Shown: positions 8,812-17,761, counted from the first letter of the stretch. The stretch is 47,544 nt of DNA from an uncultured Elusimicrobiales bacterium (GCA_944325055.1 CALUYP010000024.1:1-47544), one strand, 5' to 3'. The notes: generated by a model not told the origin, from the sequence alone. Numbers and translations are program-made.

Positions 8812-10944
8812 TTAAAAACTTTGCGGCTCGGTCCCGGCTATGAAGGCTTCTAAAAATTTATTGCGTTCGGTGGGCATGGCTAATTTACCCGTCGTCGGAT
8901 TAATATAGGCAAACGAAATCCCTTCCGGAACGGCAAAATCTTCGTTGGGCTCATCTTTAAGTACTTCTTCCATGATGGCGGTCCACCAACGGGCGGTGGT
9001 ACTCCCGGTAAAACGGGCGCCTTGTTCGTGCGAGGAGTCGTCGTCATAACCCATCCACGCGGCGGCGGCGGTGCGCGGCGTCATCCCTACAAACCACATG
9101 TCCCGGTGGCTTTGGGTAGTGCCTGTTTTGCCGGCAATATTGCGTCCCAATCGGGATACATAGGCGCCGCTTCCGCGTTGTACAACGCCTTTCATCATAT
9201 TGATTAACAAATAAGAATCTTGCGGCGAGAAGGCCGCTTCTTCCAAGGGAATATGTTGTTCCAAGATACGTCCGTTCGCGTCTTCAACCCGCTCAATATA
9301 ATAGTTGTCCGTATGGATTCCTCCGTTGGCAAAGGTAGTCAACGCCGCTAAATGCTCGTCCATAGCCACTACGCTTACGCCCAGTGCCAAAGCCGGCACA
9401 CGCGGCAAAGCGGCTGTTATACCCGCCTTGCGGGCTACCCGCACAACTGCCGGAACGCCAATTGCGTCAATTAAATTGACGGCAACCAAATTCTTGGATT
9501 TTTCCAATCCTTTCCTAAGCGTAATCCATCCTTCGTTTCGGCCGCCGTAATTTTGCGGTACCCAAACGCTGAAATCTTTGCTGGCTATAAAAGATTGCTG
9601 GGCCAGATCCAAGGAGTATAAATCGGAATTTTCGTTAAAGGTGCGCCAGTTGCGGCCGTCGTAATAAAACATGGTGGGCAAATCTTTTACCAAGGTAGCC
9701 GGAGTATATCCTTTTTGCAGCGCCGCCATCCAGACATATGGCTTGAACGAAGAGCCCGGCTGACGTTTGGCTTGGGTGGCGCGGTTAAATTTACTTTCAT
9801 CAAATTCCCGTCCGCCGATTAATACCCGCACCGCACCGGTTTTTACGTCGCGTACCATAAAAGCGCCTTGCAGACGCGGATATGCTGCTTCCGGATCAGC
9901 CGGGGCGGATTCTTCCTCAGAGGGCGCTTCAGCGTCTGCTTCGGTATCGTTCGGATCAATTTCTATTCCCAATCCTTTTGCCACCTGTTCATCATACTGT
10001 TGGAGATATTCGTTCATGATTTTTTCCGCTGCGGCTTGTTGGTCGATATCGATTGTGGTGTATATGTTTAACCCGGCTTTCCACAGTACATCCATCCCGT
10101 ATTTGGGTTCCAGAATCCGGCGGATGTGCTCTATAAAATATTGGCCGGGCGTTTCTTCCGGAACAGGCGGTTTCTCGGGCAAAGGTTCTTGTTTGGCGGC
10201 TTGCAGTTCCTCTGGGGTAATGTAATTTTGTTCGTACATAACGTCAAGTACTAAATTGCGGCGCTGGCGGGCCAGTTCCGGGTTGGCAAACGGATTATAG
10301 CGTCCCGGAGCGGGAATCAACCCTACAATTAAGGCCGCTTCTCCGGTGGTTAGTTCGGACAGTTCTTTGTCAAAATACTTTTTGGCGGCCGCTTTGACGC
10401 CGTAAGCGCCGCTTCCTAAATAAATTTCGTTTAAGTACAATTGCAAAATTTCACGTTTACTGAACTGGTGTTCAATTTGGATGGCCAAAATAATTTCGCG
10501 GATTTTACGAATCAATTTTTTTTCTTGTGTTAAGAATACGCCGCGGGAAAGTTGCTGGGTAAGCGTAGAAGCGCCCTGTTTAGCCTGCCCTGTTATGATA
10601 TCGTGCAGCAGCGCTCGGAGGATGCCTTTTATGGAAAAACCCGGATGGGAGAAAAAATCCCGGTCCTCCATTGCCACTACGGCGTTCTGCAGATCTACGG
10701 GAATATCTTCCAACGGCACCATGCTGCGTTTTTCAATTGAAAATTCGTGAATGAGTTTATTATTGCGGTCAAATACCTTTGTCGTTAGAGAAGGGGTATA
10801 CTCCTCCATTTCATACACCGGAGGCAACCCGGAGAAAATATAACGCATAAAGACAGCGCCCAAAATGATGCAAATAAACAGTCCCGCCAATACGGAAAAA
10901 ATGAAGGGTTTGGAGGTAATAAATTGTTTCAGGCGTTTGCGCAT
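8812..10944 (-). CDS. Penicillin-binding protein 1A (bifunctional transglycosylase/transpeptidase)
   Basis: A 710-residue class A PBP. It has a short cytoplasmic N-terminus and a membrane helix at about residues 14-36. The glycosyltransferase-51 domain has catalytic Glu93 in VVAMEDRDFFSHPG, then ASTLTQQLSR and LQLYLNEIYLGSGAYGV. An acidic linker (about residues 328-352) joins the transpeptidase domain, which has SSFK (Ser398, Lys401), SKN (483-485) and KTGTT (606-610). It polymerises and cross-links peptidoglycan. It is first in the minus-strand run leading into mfd. A TATAAT sits 7 nt before the ATG with no Shine-Dalgarno, pointing to a leaderless message. Confidence 0.95.
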   Translation of the reverse strand: MRKRLKQFITSKPFIFSVLAGLFICIILGAVFMRYIFSGLPPVYEMEEYTPSLTTKVFDRNNKLIHEFSIEKRSMVPLEDIPVDLQNAVVAMEDRDFFSHPGFSIKGILRALLHDIITGQAKQGASTLTQQLSRGVFLTQEKKLIRKIREIILAIQIEHQFSKREILQLYLNEIYLGSGAYGVKAAAKKYFDKELSELTTGEAALIVGLIPAPGRYNPFANPELARQRRNLVLDVMYEQNYITPEELQAAKQEPLPEKPPVPEETPGQYFIEHIRRILEPKYGMDVLWKAGLNIYTTIDIDQQAAAEKIMNEYLQQYDEQVAKGLGIEIDPNDTEADAEAPSEEESAPADPEAAYPRLQGAFMVRDVKTGAVRVLIGGREFDESKFNRATQAKRQPGSSFKPYVWMAALQKGYTPATLVKDLPTMFYYDGRNWRTFNENSDLYSLDLAQQSFIASKDFSVWVPQNYGGRNEGWITLRKGLEKSKNLVAVNLIDAIGVPAVVRVARKAGITAALPRVPALALGVSVVAMDEHLAALTTFANGGIHTDNYYIERVEDANGRILEQHIPLEEAAFSPQDSYLLINMMKGVVQRGSGAYVSRLGRNIAGKTGTTQSHRDMWFVGMTPRTAAAAWMGYDDDSSHEQGARFTGSTTARWWTAIMEEVLKDEPNEDFAVPEGISFAYINPTTGKLAMPTERNKFLEAFIAGTEPQSF

Positions 10945-10960
10945 ATATTCAATTATATCA
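10945..10960 (-). promoter_or_regulatory. Extended -10 promoter of the PBP1A operon, leaderless
   Basis: The minus strand reads TGATATAATTGAATAT and then ATG. A perfect TATAAT with an upstream TG (extended -10) ends 7 nt before the start codon. No good -35 and no ribosome site are visible. Confidence 0.55.
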
Positions 10961-11062
10961 AAAATACCTGCTTTTAACTGAGGTCTGTTGCAAGGTTGGA
11001 CAGGTAGTAAAAATAGATAAAACTATTGTAAAATAACAGTTAGGATGTATTAGAGGCTGCTT

Positions 11063-12214
11063 ATGATTAAAAAACGAATTTCCAAGAAAAAGGAAGAACG
11101 TTGTCGCGTTTTCTCCTGTCCTCAACATAAAAGTAAAACAGCAGATTCAGCCCAACAGGCGGAGTTTCCTTTCAGCGTACAGACGAGTACTCTGGAAACT
11201 GTTAAAAAAAACGGAGTGGAAGGGTATGATGTCGTGGCCGTAATGGACGCCAAAACCGGACAATTGGTTATTTTGAGCGATGCGTCGGGACAGATTACAC
11301 CGGAGGATTTAAAAGAAGCCGTCAATTTGCACCAACATGCATTTAAACAGGCCCTTACCGGACATATTCATCATTACGAATGGGAGCTTGAAACAGAAGA
11401 GAAACATTGCTTTTATCAGACGACGCTTATCCCCTTGCGCGGCATACAGTCCAATGTTTCAAGCGTGTTGGTCTTAACGCGCGATATTACCCATTGGGCG
11501 GGTTCATACCAAAAAGGAGAAATGCTGCGGGAAGGATCATCGCCGCGGACGTTCTCACAGATTTTGCTGGCGGCGCGTGAGTCGGAAAAAAAAGAAATCT
11601 CCAAAGCTCTTCATGATGAAATCGGATCTGCGGTAGTTATCTTAACGGCACTTTTAAGTTTGGTAAAAGCCAGCGTAAAAGAAGGGGATAAAAAACAAGC
11701 TTTGGCGGATATCGCCAAGCTGGACGCACAAATTAAAGATAGTATTGACCGGGTAAAAAATATTGTTGTTTCTTTGCGTCCACCAAGCTTGGAAAATGAC
11801 GGTGCATTGGGCGGTTCGATCCGGGAACTTTTGGAAAATATCAGCGGATATGTGCATATTCCATATACCTTTGATTATGATTCTGCTACCGGAGAGAACG
11901 GCATTTCAGACAGTGTAAAAATTTTGCTTTATCGCATTGTGCAGGAAGCGTTAAATAATATTGTGAAACATGCACACGCCAAAAATATTTATGTGCTTTT
12001 GGCGCGGGATGAATCGGATATTCATCTGGTGGTGGAGGATGACGGAATCGGTTTTAAACAGATGAAGCAGCGTTCAATCCGGAAAGTGGGGTTGTTGGCG
12101 ATGAAAGACAGCGTACGGCTTTTGGGCGGAAATATATCTATTAAAAGCGCGCCGGGCAAAGGGACTCGGATTGAGGTGGTATGTCCGTGCGTGGTATATG
12201 GGGGAGAAGAATGA
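11063..12214 (+). CDS. NarL-family sensor histidine kinase (HisKA_3), cytoplasmic
   Basis: A 383-residue protein without clear membrane helices. A PAS-like input region lies at about residues 55-150 (DVVAVMDAKTGQLVI, then TTLIPLRGIQS and VLVLTRDITHW). The HisKA_3 dimerisation box ESEKKEISKALHDEIGSA has the predicted phospho-accepting His184. The HATPase domain has an N-box EALNNIVKHAHA, VVEDDGIGF and a glycine-rich GGNISIKSAPGKGT. Its stop overlaps the start of the response regulator gene (ATGA), so the two are a cognate pair. The signal is unknown; lack of membrane segments suggests an internal cue. A weak AGAGG site precedes the ATG. Confidence 0.9.
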   Translation: MIKKRISKKKEERCRVFSCPQHKSKTADSAQQAEFPFSVQTSTLETVKKNGVEGYDVVAVMDAKTGQLVILSDASGQITPEDLKEAVNLHQHAFKQALTGHIHHYEWELETEEKHCFYQTTLIPLRGIQSNVSSVLVLTRDITHWAGSYQKGEMLREGSSPRTFSQILLAARESEKKEISKALHDEIGSAVVILTALLSLVKASVKEGDKKQALADIAKLDAQIKDSIDRVKNIVVSLRPPSLENDGALGGSIRELLENISGYVHIPYTFDYDSATGENGISDSVKILLYRIVQEALNNIVKHAHAKNIYVLLARDESDIHLVVEDDGIGFKQMKQRSIRKVGLLAMKDSVRLLGGNISIKSAPGKGTRIEVVCPCVVYGGEE

Positions 12215-12858
12215 AAAGAAAAATCGTGTTGGCAGACGATCACGCCATTGTCCGCAACGGAGTGCGGGCGGTATTGGAGAAACTGGGTAAAAATATGGAA
12301 ATCGTGGCGGAAATTTCCAACGGGAAAGATTTGGTGGAATTCGCCCAGAAAAATGAAGCCGATGTATATGTGGTGGATATTTCTATGCCGATTTTAAACG
12401 GTATTGAGGCGACGGAACGCATCGTCAAGCGAAATCCGGCCGCCAAAGTGGTTATTTTAAGTATGTATGATGACCGCGTTTCGGTGGAAAAATCTCTTAA
12501 GGCCGGAGCGAAAGGATTTATAGTGAAAGTTTCCACCGCGGATGAAATCGTAGACGCTATTGAGGAAGTGGCTGCCGGACGGTTTTATTTGTGCAGCAAG
12601 GTTTCCAAGTACATTGTGCAAGGTTTCTTGGGCAAAACCTCTACTCGCAAACGCGATGCCACGGGGTTGACTCCTAAGGAAAAAGAGGTTCTTCAGCTCA
12701 TCGCCGAAGGATACAGCAGTAAACAAATTGCCAAGACGTTTAATTTGTCTTTGAACACCATACACGTACACCGCAATAACATTATGAAGAAGCTGGGTAT
12801 CCATAAACAGGCTGAGTTGGTGCGTTACGCCATTAAAGAAGGAATAGCCCAATTATAA
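12211..12858 (+). CDS. NarL/FixJ-type response regulator with LuxR DNA-binding domain
   Basis: A 215-residue protein starting MKRKIVLADDHAIVRNG at 12211, which overlaps the kinase stop by 4 nt. The receiver domain has the acidic pair D9/D10, phospho-acceptor Asp56 in VYVVDISMPILNG, and the conserved Lys in VKVSTADE. The C-terminal LuxR helix-turn-helix reads LTPKEKEVLQLIAEGYSSK, then NTIHVHRNNIMKKLGI. It should bind DNA when phosphorylated by the adjacent kinase. No target operator was identified. rsmD begins 9 nt downstream. Confidence 0.93.
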   Translation: MKRKIVLADDHAIVRNGVRAVLEKLGKNMEIVAEISNGKDLVEFAQKNEADVYVVDISMPILNGIEATERIVKRNPAAKVVILSMYDDRVSVEKSLKAGAKGFIVKVSTADEIVDAIEEVAAGRFYLCSKVSKYIVQGFLGKTSTRKRDATGLTPKEKEVLQLIAEGYSSKQIAKTFNLSLNTIHVHRNNIMKKLGIHKQAELVRYAIKEGIAQL

Positions 12859-12867
12859 AGGAATTAT

Positions 12868-13470
12868 ATGCGTATCATTGCCGGAACCGCCCGCGGGCGC
12901 AGAATATTTTCGGTTTCTAAAAATCTACCTGTAAAGCCTATATCGGACCGGATTAAACAGTCCTTGTTTGATATCTTGCGGCCCCGCATTACCGGAGCGG
13001 TTATGTTGGATTTGTTTGCCGGAACGGGGAATGTGTCCTTGGAGGCGTTATCCCGCGGGGCACAGAAAACTGTGATGGTAGACCGAGAACCCGCGTGCAT
13101 TAAAAATATACACCGCAATTTGGAACATCTGGGTTTTGCCGATCGGGCCAAAGTGCTTCGCGGAGATGTCTTAAAACCGTTGGATTGGTTAATGCCTTAC
13201 AGCGAGAATGAAGGGTATGACATTATTTTCATGGGGCCTCCCTACCGCGATATCAACAATAAAATGCTTTCTTTATCCCAGCCGGCGTTGGCTAATGTAG
13301 CGTCGGCGCGGCTGCTGGCGCCAAACGGCATTATTGTGCTGCAGAACCATAAAACGGAAGAATTTGCCGTTCCCGCAGGATTGGAAGTCTACCGCGTGGA
13401 AAAATACGGCGATACGCTGCTCCATTTTTTACGTACGGCGCAACCCCACCAAGAGGATTCCCATGTATAG
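12868..13470 (+). CDS. rsmD: 16S rRNA (guanine966-N2)-methyltransferase RsmD, with altered catalytic motif
   Basis: A 200-residue Rossmann methyltransferase. It has the RsmD start MRIIAGTARGRRI, the RPISDRIK-like PISDRIKQSLFDIL, the SAM loop LDLFAGTGNVSLEAL (residues 47-61) and the acidic VDRE strand. The catalytic motif, normally (D/N)PP(F/Y), reads FMGPPYRD (GPPY at 123-126), so the usual acidic/amide residue is Gly. Otherwise the length and order fit RsmD, which methylates G966 of 16S rRNA during 30S assembly. It follows the response regulator by 9 nt and overlaps the next nuclease gene by 8 nt. Activity is uncertain because of the Gly. Confidence 0.88.
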   Translation: MRIIAGTARGRRIFSVSKNLPVKPISDRIKQSLFDILRPRITGAVMLDLFAGTGNVSLEALSRGAQKTVMVDREPACIKNIHRNLEHLGFADRAKVLRGDVLKPLDWLMPYSENEGYDIIFMGPPYRDINNKMLSLSQPALANVASARLLAPNGIIVLQNHKTEEFAVPAGLEVYRVEKYGDTLLHFLRTAQPHQEDSHV

Positions 13471-14197
13471 CGACGTATATGAACTGAATTATTCCAAAAT
13501 TAAAACGTATATGGAATGCCCGGTTCTATATAAGTATAAGTATATAGAGGGCAAGCGGGAGGGATTGGTTCCGGCTTCTTCTTTGGGTGTTTCCATTCAC
13601 CGCGCGTTGGAAGAATATCACCGAAACAGCAATGACCCTTCTGAACTGCTTTCTTATTATGACGACTGCTGGCTGGGGGCGGGATACGCCAGCGCGGGCG
13701 AACAGATGGAATGGTACTTGAAAGGCAAAAAAATGCTTGAATTGTACGCCGAATCAGAATATGAGCGCAAGACCACGGTAGACAGCACGGAACGTGAATT
13801 TATTTTTCAGGAAGGGGCTTGGACTTTGCGCGGTAAAATCGACCGCATTGATAAGCACCCGGACGGATCTTGGGAAGTCATCGATTATAAGACCGGTACG
13901 GACGTTGATTTATCCATGCCTGTAACGGATTCGCTGCAGTTGGGTATTTATGCCGTAGGGGCTAAGCGGGCTTGGAATATGCAAAAGGGAATAGCGACGT
14001 TTTATTTTGTTGCGTTTAACCGGAAAATCAGTGCGCCGTTTGAGGCGTTTGATGAAAAGAAAATTTTGGATACTTTTATAACCGTCGGCAAAAAGATTGA
14101 AGTAAACGATTTTGAACCGAACCTGGAACATTGCGCGGTCTGTCCGTTCCAGACGCGCTGCCAATATGCTGCCGTTGAAAAACAGCCGGAAGCGTAA
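13463..14197 (+). CDS. Cas4/RecB-like PD-(D/E)XK nuclease with probable Fe-S cluster
   Basis: A 244-residue protein from the ATG at 13463. An N-terminal cysteine lies in SKIKTYMECPVLYKYKYI. The nuclease core has GVSIHRALEEY, then LRGKIDRIDKHPDG and EVIDYKTG, which give the D-x(n)-D-x-K motif. The C-terminus has CAVCPFQTRC. One early and three late cysteines is the arrangement that holds a 4Fe-4S cluster in Cas4, AddB and related nucleases. There is no helicase part and no cas gene in the window, so it is a stand-alone RecB-family exonuclease, probably in DNA repair. It overlaps rsmD by 8 nt and precedes proB. Confidence 0.85.
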   Translation: MYSDVYELNYSKIKTYMECPVLYKYKYIEGKREGLVPASSLGVSIHRALEEYHRNSNDPSELLSYYDDCWLGAGYASAGEQMEWYLKGKKMLELYAESEYERKTTVDSTEREFIFQEGAWTLRGKIDRIDKHPDGSWEVIDYKTGTDVDLSMPVTDSLQLGIYAVGAKRAWNMQKGIATFYFVAFNRKISAPFEAFDEKKILDTFITVGKKIEVNDFEPNLEHCAVCPFQTRCQYAAVEKQPEA

Positions 14198-14245
14198 CAA
14201 GTTACAACATTATTTTTGAACAAAATTTACCCGAATGAGGATTTT

Positions 14246-15388
14246 ATGAAAGACTTAATTAAGAAAGCGAAACGGATTGTGATTAAATTTGGGACCAACG
14301 CTTTAAGTGCAGATAATGGAGACTTAGCGTTGTCGCGCTTATATTCTTTTATGGAAGATATTGCAGCGCTTCGTTCCCAAGGCAAAGAAGTGATGATTGT
14401 TACATCCGGTGCGGTGGGGATAGGGAAGAAACGGCTCGGGCTGACGAGTGCTCCCGATGTACTGGCATTGAAACAGGCTTGTGCGGCAGTGGGCCAAATC
14501 AGTTTAATGAAAATCTATGAAGACGGTTTTAAGCAATTGGGCTTAGTGGCGGCGCAGGTGCTTTTGACGGAGGATGATTTTTCCCACCGCAGCCGTTATT
14601 TAAGCATACGCGATACGTTAAACCGGCTACTGGAATTAGGATGCATACCGGTCATTAACCAAAACGATACGGTTTCCACCAACGAGTTGCGCGGATATAA
14701 GGAAAAAGGGATAAAAGTGTGTTTTGGCGATAATGATAAACTTTCGGCGTTAGTAGCCAGCGGAATGGATGCGGATTTATTATGCGTGATGAGTGATGTA
14801 GAGGGATTATTTAACGGCGATCCGCGCAAAGACAAGAAAGCCCAGCTGATTGAAGTGGTAAAAGGAGTAACGCCGGAAATAGAATCGCTCGGTTTTTGCG
14901 CTTCTTCGCGCGGGCGTGGCGGAATGAAAACGAAGCTGGAAGCGGCTCGTGTAGTAACGCGTTCGGGTGCGGCGATGGTAATTGCTTATGGGAAACGTCC
15001 GGGTGCGGTGTCGGCGGTGTTTGGACCGGGTTTTAAAGGGACGCTTTTTCTGCCGGTAGAGGATTTGCCCGGCAAAAAATTATGGCTGGCGTATGCCACC
15101 AACGTATCCGGCGGAGTGACGGTAAATGCGGGAGCGAAGAAGGCGGTTTGTGAAAAAGGTTCTTCTTTGCTGCCGGCGGGCATTATTGCCGTAGGCGGCG
15201 AGTTCGAAGAGGGGGATGCAATCTCCATTTTAGATGAAAAAGGCATCGAATTTGCCCGCGGGATCGCCAATTATTCCGATAAGGAATGCCGCAAAATTGC
15301 CGGCTGCCGGTCGGAAGAAATCGCCAAAAAGATTGGTTATAAAAACTACGATGAAGCCGTTCATCGAGACAATATCGTTTTATTGTGA
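14246..15388 (+). CDS. proB: Glutamate 5-kinase
   Basis: 380 residues from the ATG at 14246, which has GAGG about 6 nt upstream; an in-frame TTG at 14216 is less likely. The amino-acid kinase domain begins with IVIKFGTNAL, then VTSGAVGIGKKRLG, VINQNDTVS, FGDNDKLSALVA and SRGRGGMKTKLEAA. A C-terminal PUA domain covers about residues 280-365. ProB phosphorylates glutamate, the first and usually feedback-inhibited step of proline synthesis. It is followed 8 nt later by proA and then proC, so the whole pathway is in one operon. Confidence 0.97.
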   Translation: MKDLIKKAKRIVIKFGTNALSADNGDLALSRLYSFMEDIAALRSQGKEVMIVTSGAVGIGKKRLGLTSAPDVLALKQACAAVGQISLMKIYEDGFKQLGLVAAQVLLTEDDFSHRSRYLSIRDTLNRLLELGCIPVINQNDTVSTNELRGYKEKGIKVCFGDNDKLSALVASGMDADLLCVMSDVEGLFNGDPRKDKKAQLIEVVKGVTPEIESLGFCASSRGRGGMKTKLEAARVVTRSGAAMVIAYGKRPGAVSAVFGPGFKGTLFLPVEDLPGKKLWLAYATNVSGGVTVNAGAKKAVCEKGSSLLPAGIIAVGGEFEEGDAISILDEKGIEFARGIANYSDKECRKIAGCRSEEIAKKIGYKNYDEAVHRDNIVLL

Positions 15389-15396
15389 GGGATTGT

Positions 15397-16701
15397 ATGA
15401 ATGTATCTGAAAAAGCCGCCCGCGCCAAAGAAGCCTCTTACATATTGGCGGCGTTGGCGCCGGAAACCAAAGACCGGGCTTTAAACGCAATGGCTTGTGC
15501 TATGCGTGTACACGCCGATGAAATTTTGGCGGCCAATCAATTGGATTTACAGGAAGCCAAACGGGCGGTTGAAGAAGGGAAGATGAAAACCGCTCTTTAC
15601 GAGCGTTTAAAATTAACGCGCGAGAAGCTGGAAACGGTCATTAAGGGCGTGGAAGAATTGGTGGAATTGCCCGATCCGGTGGGGAGAGTGTTGGCTGCAA
15701 CGGAATTAGATGAAGGGATGTCTTTGTATAAAATTTCTTGTCCGATCGGATTAATCGGCGTGATTTTTGAGGCCCGTCCGGATGTGGTTCCGCAGATTGC
15801 GGCGTTGGCTGTGAAGTCCGGCAATGCGGTCATGTTAAAAGGCGGACGTGAAGCGCTTCATACCAATGATGCCCTGGCAAAAACCATTCAAAATGCGTTG
15901 GCTTCCGTTCCGGGGTATCCGGCAGATGCACTGCAACTAATTCATACACGTGAAGAGTCGGCTCAAATGTTGGCGTTGGACCAATACTTTGATTTAATTA
16001 TTCCACGCGGGGGGAATGCGCTGATTGCTTATGTTAAAGCGAATACCAAAATTCCCGTATTGGGACATGCGGACGGAGTGTGCCATATTTATGTGGCTCC
16101 GTCGGCGGAGTTGGAGACGGCCTGCCGCATTTGTGTGGATGCAAAGACGCAATATCCTTCCGCATGCAATACCGTGGAAACGCTTCTGTTGGATGAGAGA
16201 TGGCCGGAAACATACCAAAGAGAATTACTGAGTACTCTAGTAAAAAACGGCGTAACGCTTTATGCGGATCAATCCATCGCGGCGTTGGCGCCGGTAGCCG
16301 GCCCGGTAGAAGATTGGCATACCGAATATGGCGAGAAAAAGATTTCTGTCAAACGCGTCAAAAATGTCTTGGAAGCGGTGGAGCATATTAACCGTTACGG
16401 TTCCCATCATACCGACTGTATTTTGACGCAAGAACACGATGAAGCCCAAATCTTTATGGATTTAGTGGATTCAGCCGGAGTGTATCATAATGCTTCCACC
16501 CGTTTTGCTGACGGGTACCGTTACGGTTTTGGAGCGGAAGTGGGTATCAGCACCGGCAAAACGCACGCACGGGGGCCGGTGGGGTTGGAAGGATTGACGA
16601 TTTATAAATATAAGTTATATGGAAACGGTCAAATCGTAGCGGATTATGTGGGCGCTTCGGCTAAACCGTTTACACATAAAAAAATAGGGAGCAAAGAATG
16701 A
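15397..16701 (+). CDS. proA: Glutamate-5-semialdehyde dehydrogenase (gamma-glutamyl phosphate reductase)
   Basis: 434 residues from the ATG at 15397, preceded by GTGAGG; an in-frame upstream ATG at 15385 overlaps the proB stop. It has the ProA hallmarks CPIGLIGVIFEARPDV, KGGREALHTN, LIIPRGGNALI, the catalytic-cysteine segment YPSACNTVETLL, and the C-terminal GAEVGISTGKTHARGPVGLE. It reduces glutamyl phosphate with NADPH to the semialdehyde that cyclises to pyrroline-5-carboxylate. Its stop overlaps the proC start (ATGA). Confidence 0.97.
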   Translation: MNVSEKAARAKEASYILAALAPETKDRALNAMACAMRVHADEILAANQLDLQEAKRAVEEGKMKTALYERLKLTREKLETVIKGVEELVELPDPVGRVLAATELDEGMSLYKISCPIGLIGVIFEARPDVVPQIAALAVKSGNAVMLKGGREALHTNDALAKTIQNALASVPGYPADALQLIHTREESAQMLALDQYFDLIIPRGGNALIAYVKANTKIPVLGHADGVCHIYVAPSAELETACRICVDAKTQYPSACNTVETLLLDERWPETYQRELLSTLVKNGVTLYADQSIAALAPVAGPVEDWHTEYGEKKISVKRVKNVLEAVEHINRYGSHHTDCILTQEHDEAQIFMDLVDSAGVYHNASTRFADGYRYGFGAEVGISTGKTHARGPVGLEGLTIYKYKLYGNGQIVADYVGASAKPFTHKKIGSKE

Positions 16702-17489
16702 AACTGGGATTTATCGGCGCAGGCGAAATGGGCGGCGCCATTATTCAAGGATTAATCAGGAGCGGTTGGCCGAAAGAAGATATTTCAGCCTCAGTGCCTA
16801 CAGAAGAATTGGCCCAGGCTGCGGCAAAGCGGCTAGGAATTAAAGTGGGTACGGATAATGTCAAAACTGCCTCTGAGGCAGAGGTGGTGGTAATTGCCGT
16901 GAAACCCAACATTGTGCCGCAGGTACTTGCGGAAATCAAACAGGCGGAAAGGAGATTGGTAATTTGTATGGCGCTGGGTTGGACCTTGGAAAAGTTGCAA
17001 TCCGCATTGCCCGGCTGGCCGGTAGTACGGATTATGCCCAATACGCCGCTTGCGTTGGGAGAAGGGGTGACGTTGTTTGCGTTTGGCGCGGAAGTTTCCG
17101 CGGCCCAACGTCAAACGGCGCAGCGTATTTTTGCCCGGTTGGGTAAAACGGTGGAACTGTCGGAAGATTTATTTGCGGCGGGTACGGCGGTTTCAGGTTC
17201 CGGCCCGGCGTATGTGTATGCGTTTATTGATGCGCTGGCTCAAGCGGGTGTTTCCCAAGGACTCTCCAGAGAACAAGCGGTTGAACTTGCGTTGCAGACG
17301 GTTGCCGGCGCGGCCAAGATGGTGGAAGCGGAGAAAATATCTCCGGCCGAGCTTGCCCAAAAAGTAGCTACTCCGGGCGGTTGTACGGCGGCTGGAATGG
17401 ATGTGTTAAAAACGACGGGATTAGAAGAAGCGTTAGAAAAAACTATTGCCGCTACTGTGGCTAAAGCGCAAGAGTTTGCGGCGAAATAA
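16698..17489 (+). CDS. proC: Pyrroline-5-carboxylate reductase
   Basis: 263 residues. The N-terminal NAD(P)-binding motif is LGFIGAGEMGGAII. Later motifs are VVIAVKPN, RIMPNTPLALGEG, the conserved AVSGSGPAYVYAFIDAL and KVATPGGCTAAGM. ProC performs the last step of proline synthesis. It overlaps proA by 4 nt and is followed by two hairpin terminators, so it ends the operon. Confidence 0.97.
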   Translation: MKLGFIGAGEMGGAIIQGLIRSGWPKEDISASVPTEELAQAAAKRLGIKVGTDNVKTASEAEVVVIAVKPNIVPQVLAEIKQAERRLVICMALGWTLEKLQSALPGWPVVRIMPNTPLALGEGVTLFAFGAEVSAAQRQTAQRIFARLGKTVELSEDLFAAGTAVSGSGPAYVYAFIDALAQAGVSQGLSREQAVELALQTVAGAAKMVEAEKISPAELAQKVATPGGCTAAGMDVLKTTGLEEALEKTIAATVAKAQEFAAK

Positions 17490-17503
17490 AATTTTAAAAA
17501 GAC

Positions 17504-17540
17504 AAAAAACGGAACGGGGTGTTTCCTCGTTCCGTTTTTT
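17504..17540 (+). terminator. Rho-independent terminator after proC
   Basis: AAAAAACGGAACG pairs with CGTTCCGTTTTTT around an 11-nt loop, 15 nt after the proC stop. The arms end in A- and T-runs, so it can act on both strands. Confidence 0.85.
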
Positions 17541-17565
17541 ATATTTATTTTAAAATTTCTAAGCC

Positions 17566-17597
17566 GAAAAAACGGTTTTAAAATAATCCGTTTTTTC
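17566..17597. terminator. Second, bidirectional terminator hairpin between proC and uppP
   Basis: GAAAAAACGG pairs with CCGTTTTTTC (10 bp) around a 12-nt loop. It can back up the proC terminator. On the minus strand it could end a uppP transcript or a small RNA from 17611-17714. Confidence 0.7.
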
Positions 17598-17610
17598 TAT
17601 AGGCGTGTAT

Positions 17611-17714
17611 ATTGACTGTCTTGGCTCAAGGCATGCGTCTCAGTTTTTTGGCAGGAAGAAGTCTAACAGATCCATCCGCAGCCAAAAAGTAAAACCTCCT
17701 ACAATCAAGACAGA
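17611..17714. other. Nested inverted repeats between proC and uppP; candidate structured RNA
   Basis: Two 8-bp stems are nested: CTGTCTTG (17616-17623) with CAAGACAG (17706-17713), and inside it TTTTTGGC (17645-17652) with GCCAAAAA (17681-17688). On the minus strand the element is followed by the hairpin at 17566-17597 and contains an AGGAGG before a tiny open frame of about 19 codons beginning TTG. No known RNA family was recognised. The rest of the 272-nt gap shows no gene. Confidence 0.35.
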
Positions 17715-17761
17715 AAAATAAGATTGTGAAGGATTCCGTACCGATGACTTTTTTGGACGAA

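Noticed and set aside
13463-14197. CRISPR-Cas system suggested by a Cas4-like protein
   Set aside because: No repeat-spacer array and no cas1, cas2 or effector gene is in the window. The protein fits a stand-alone RecB-family nuclease.
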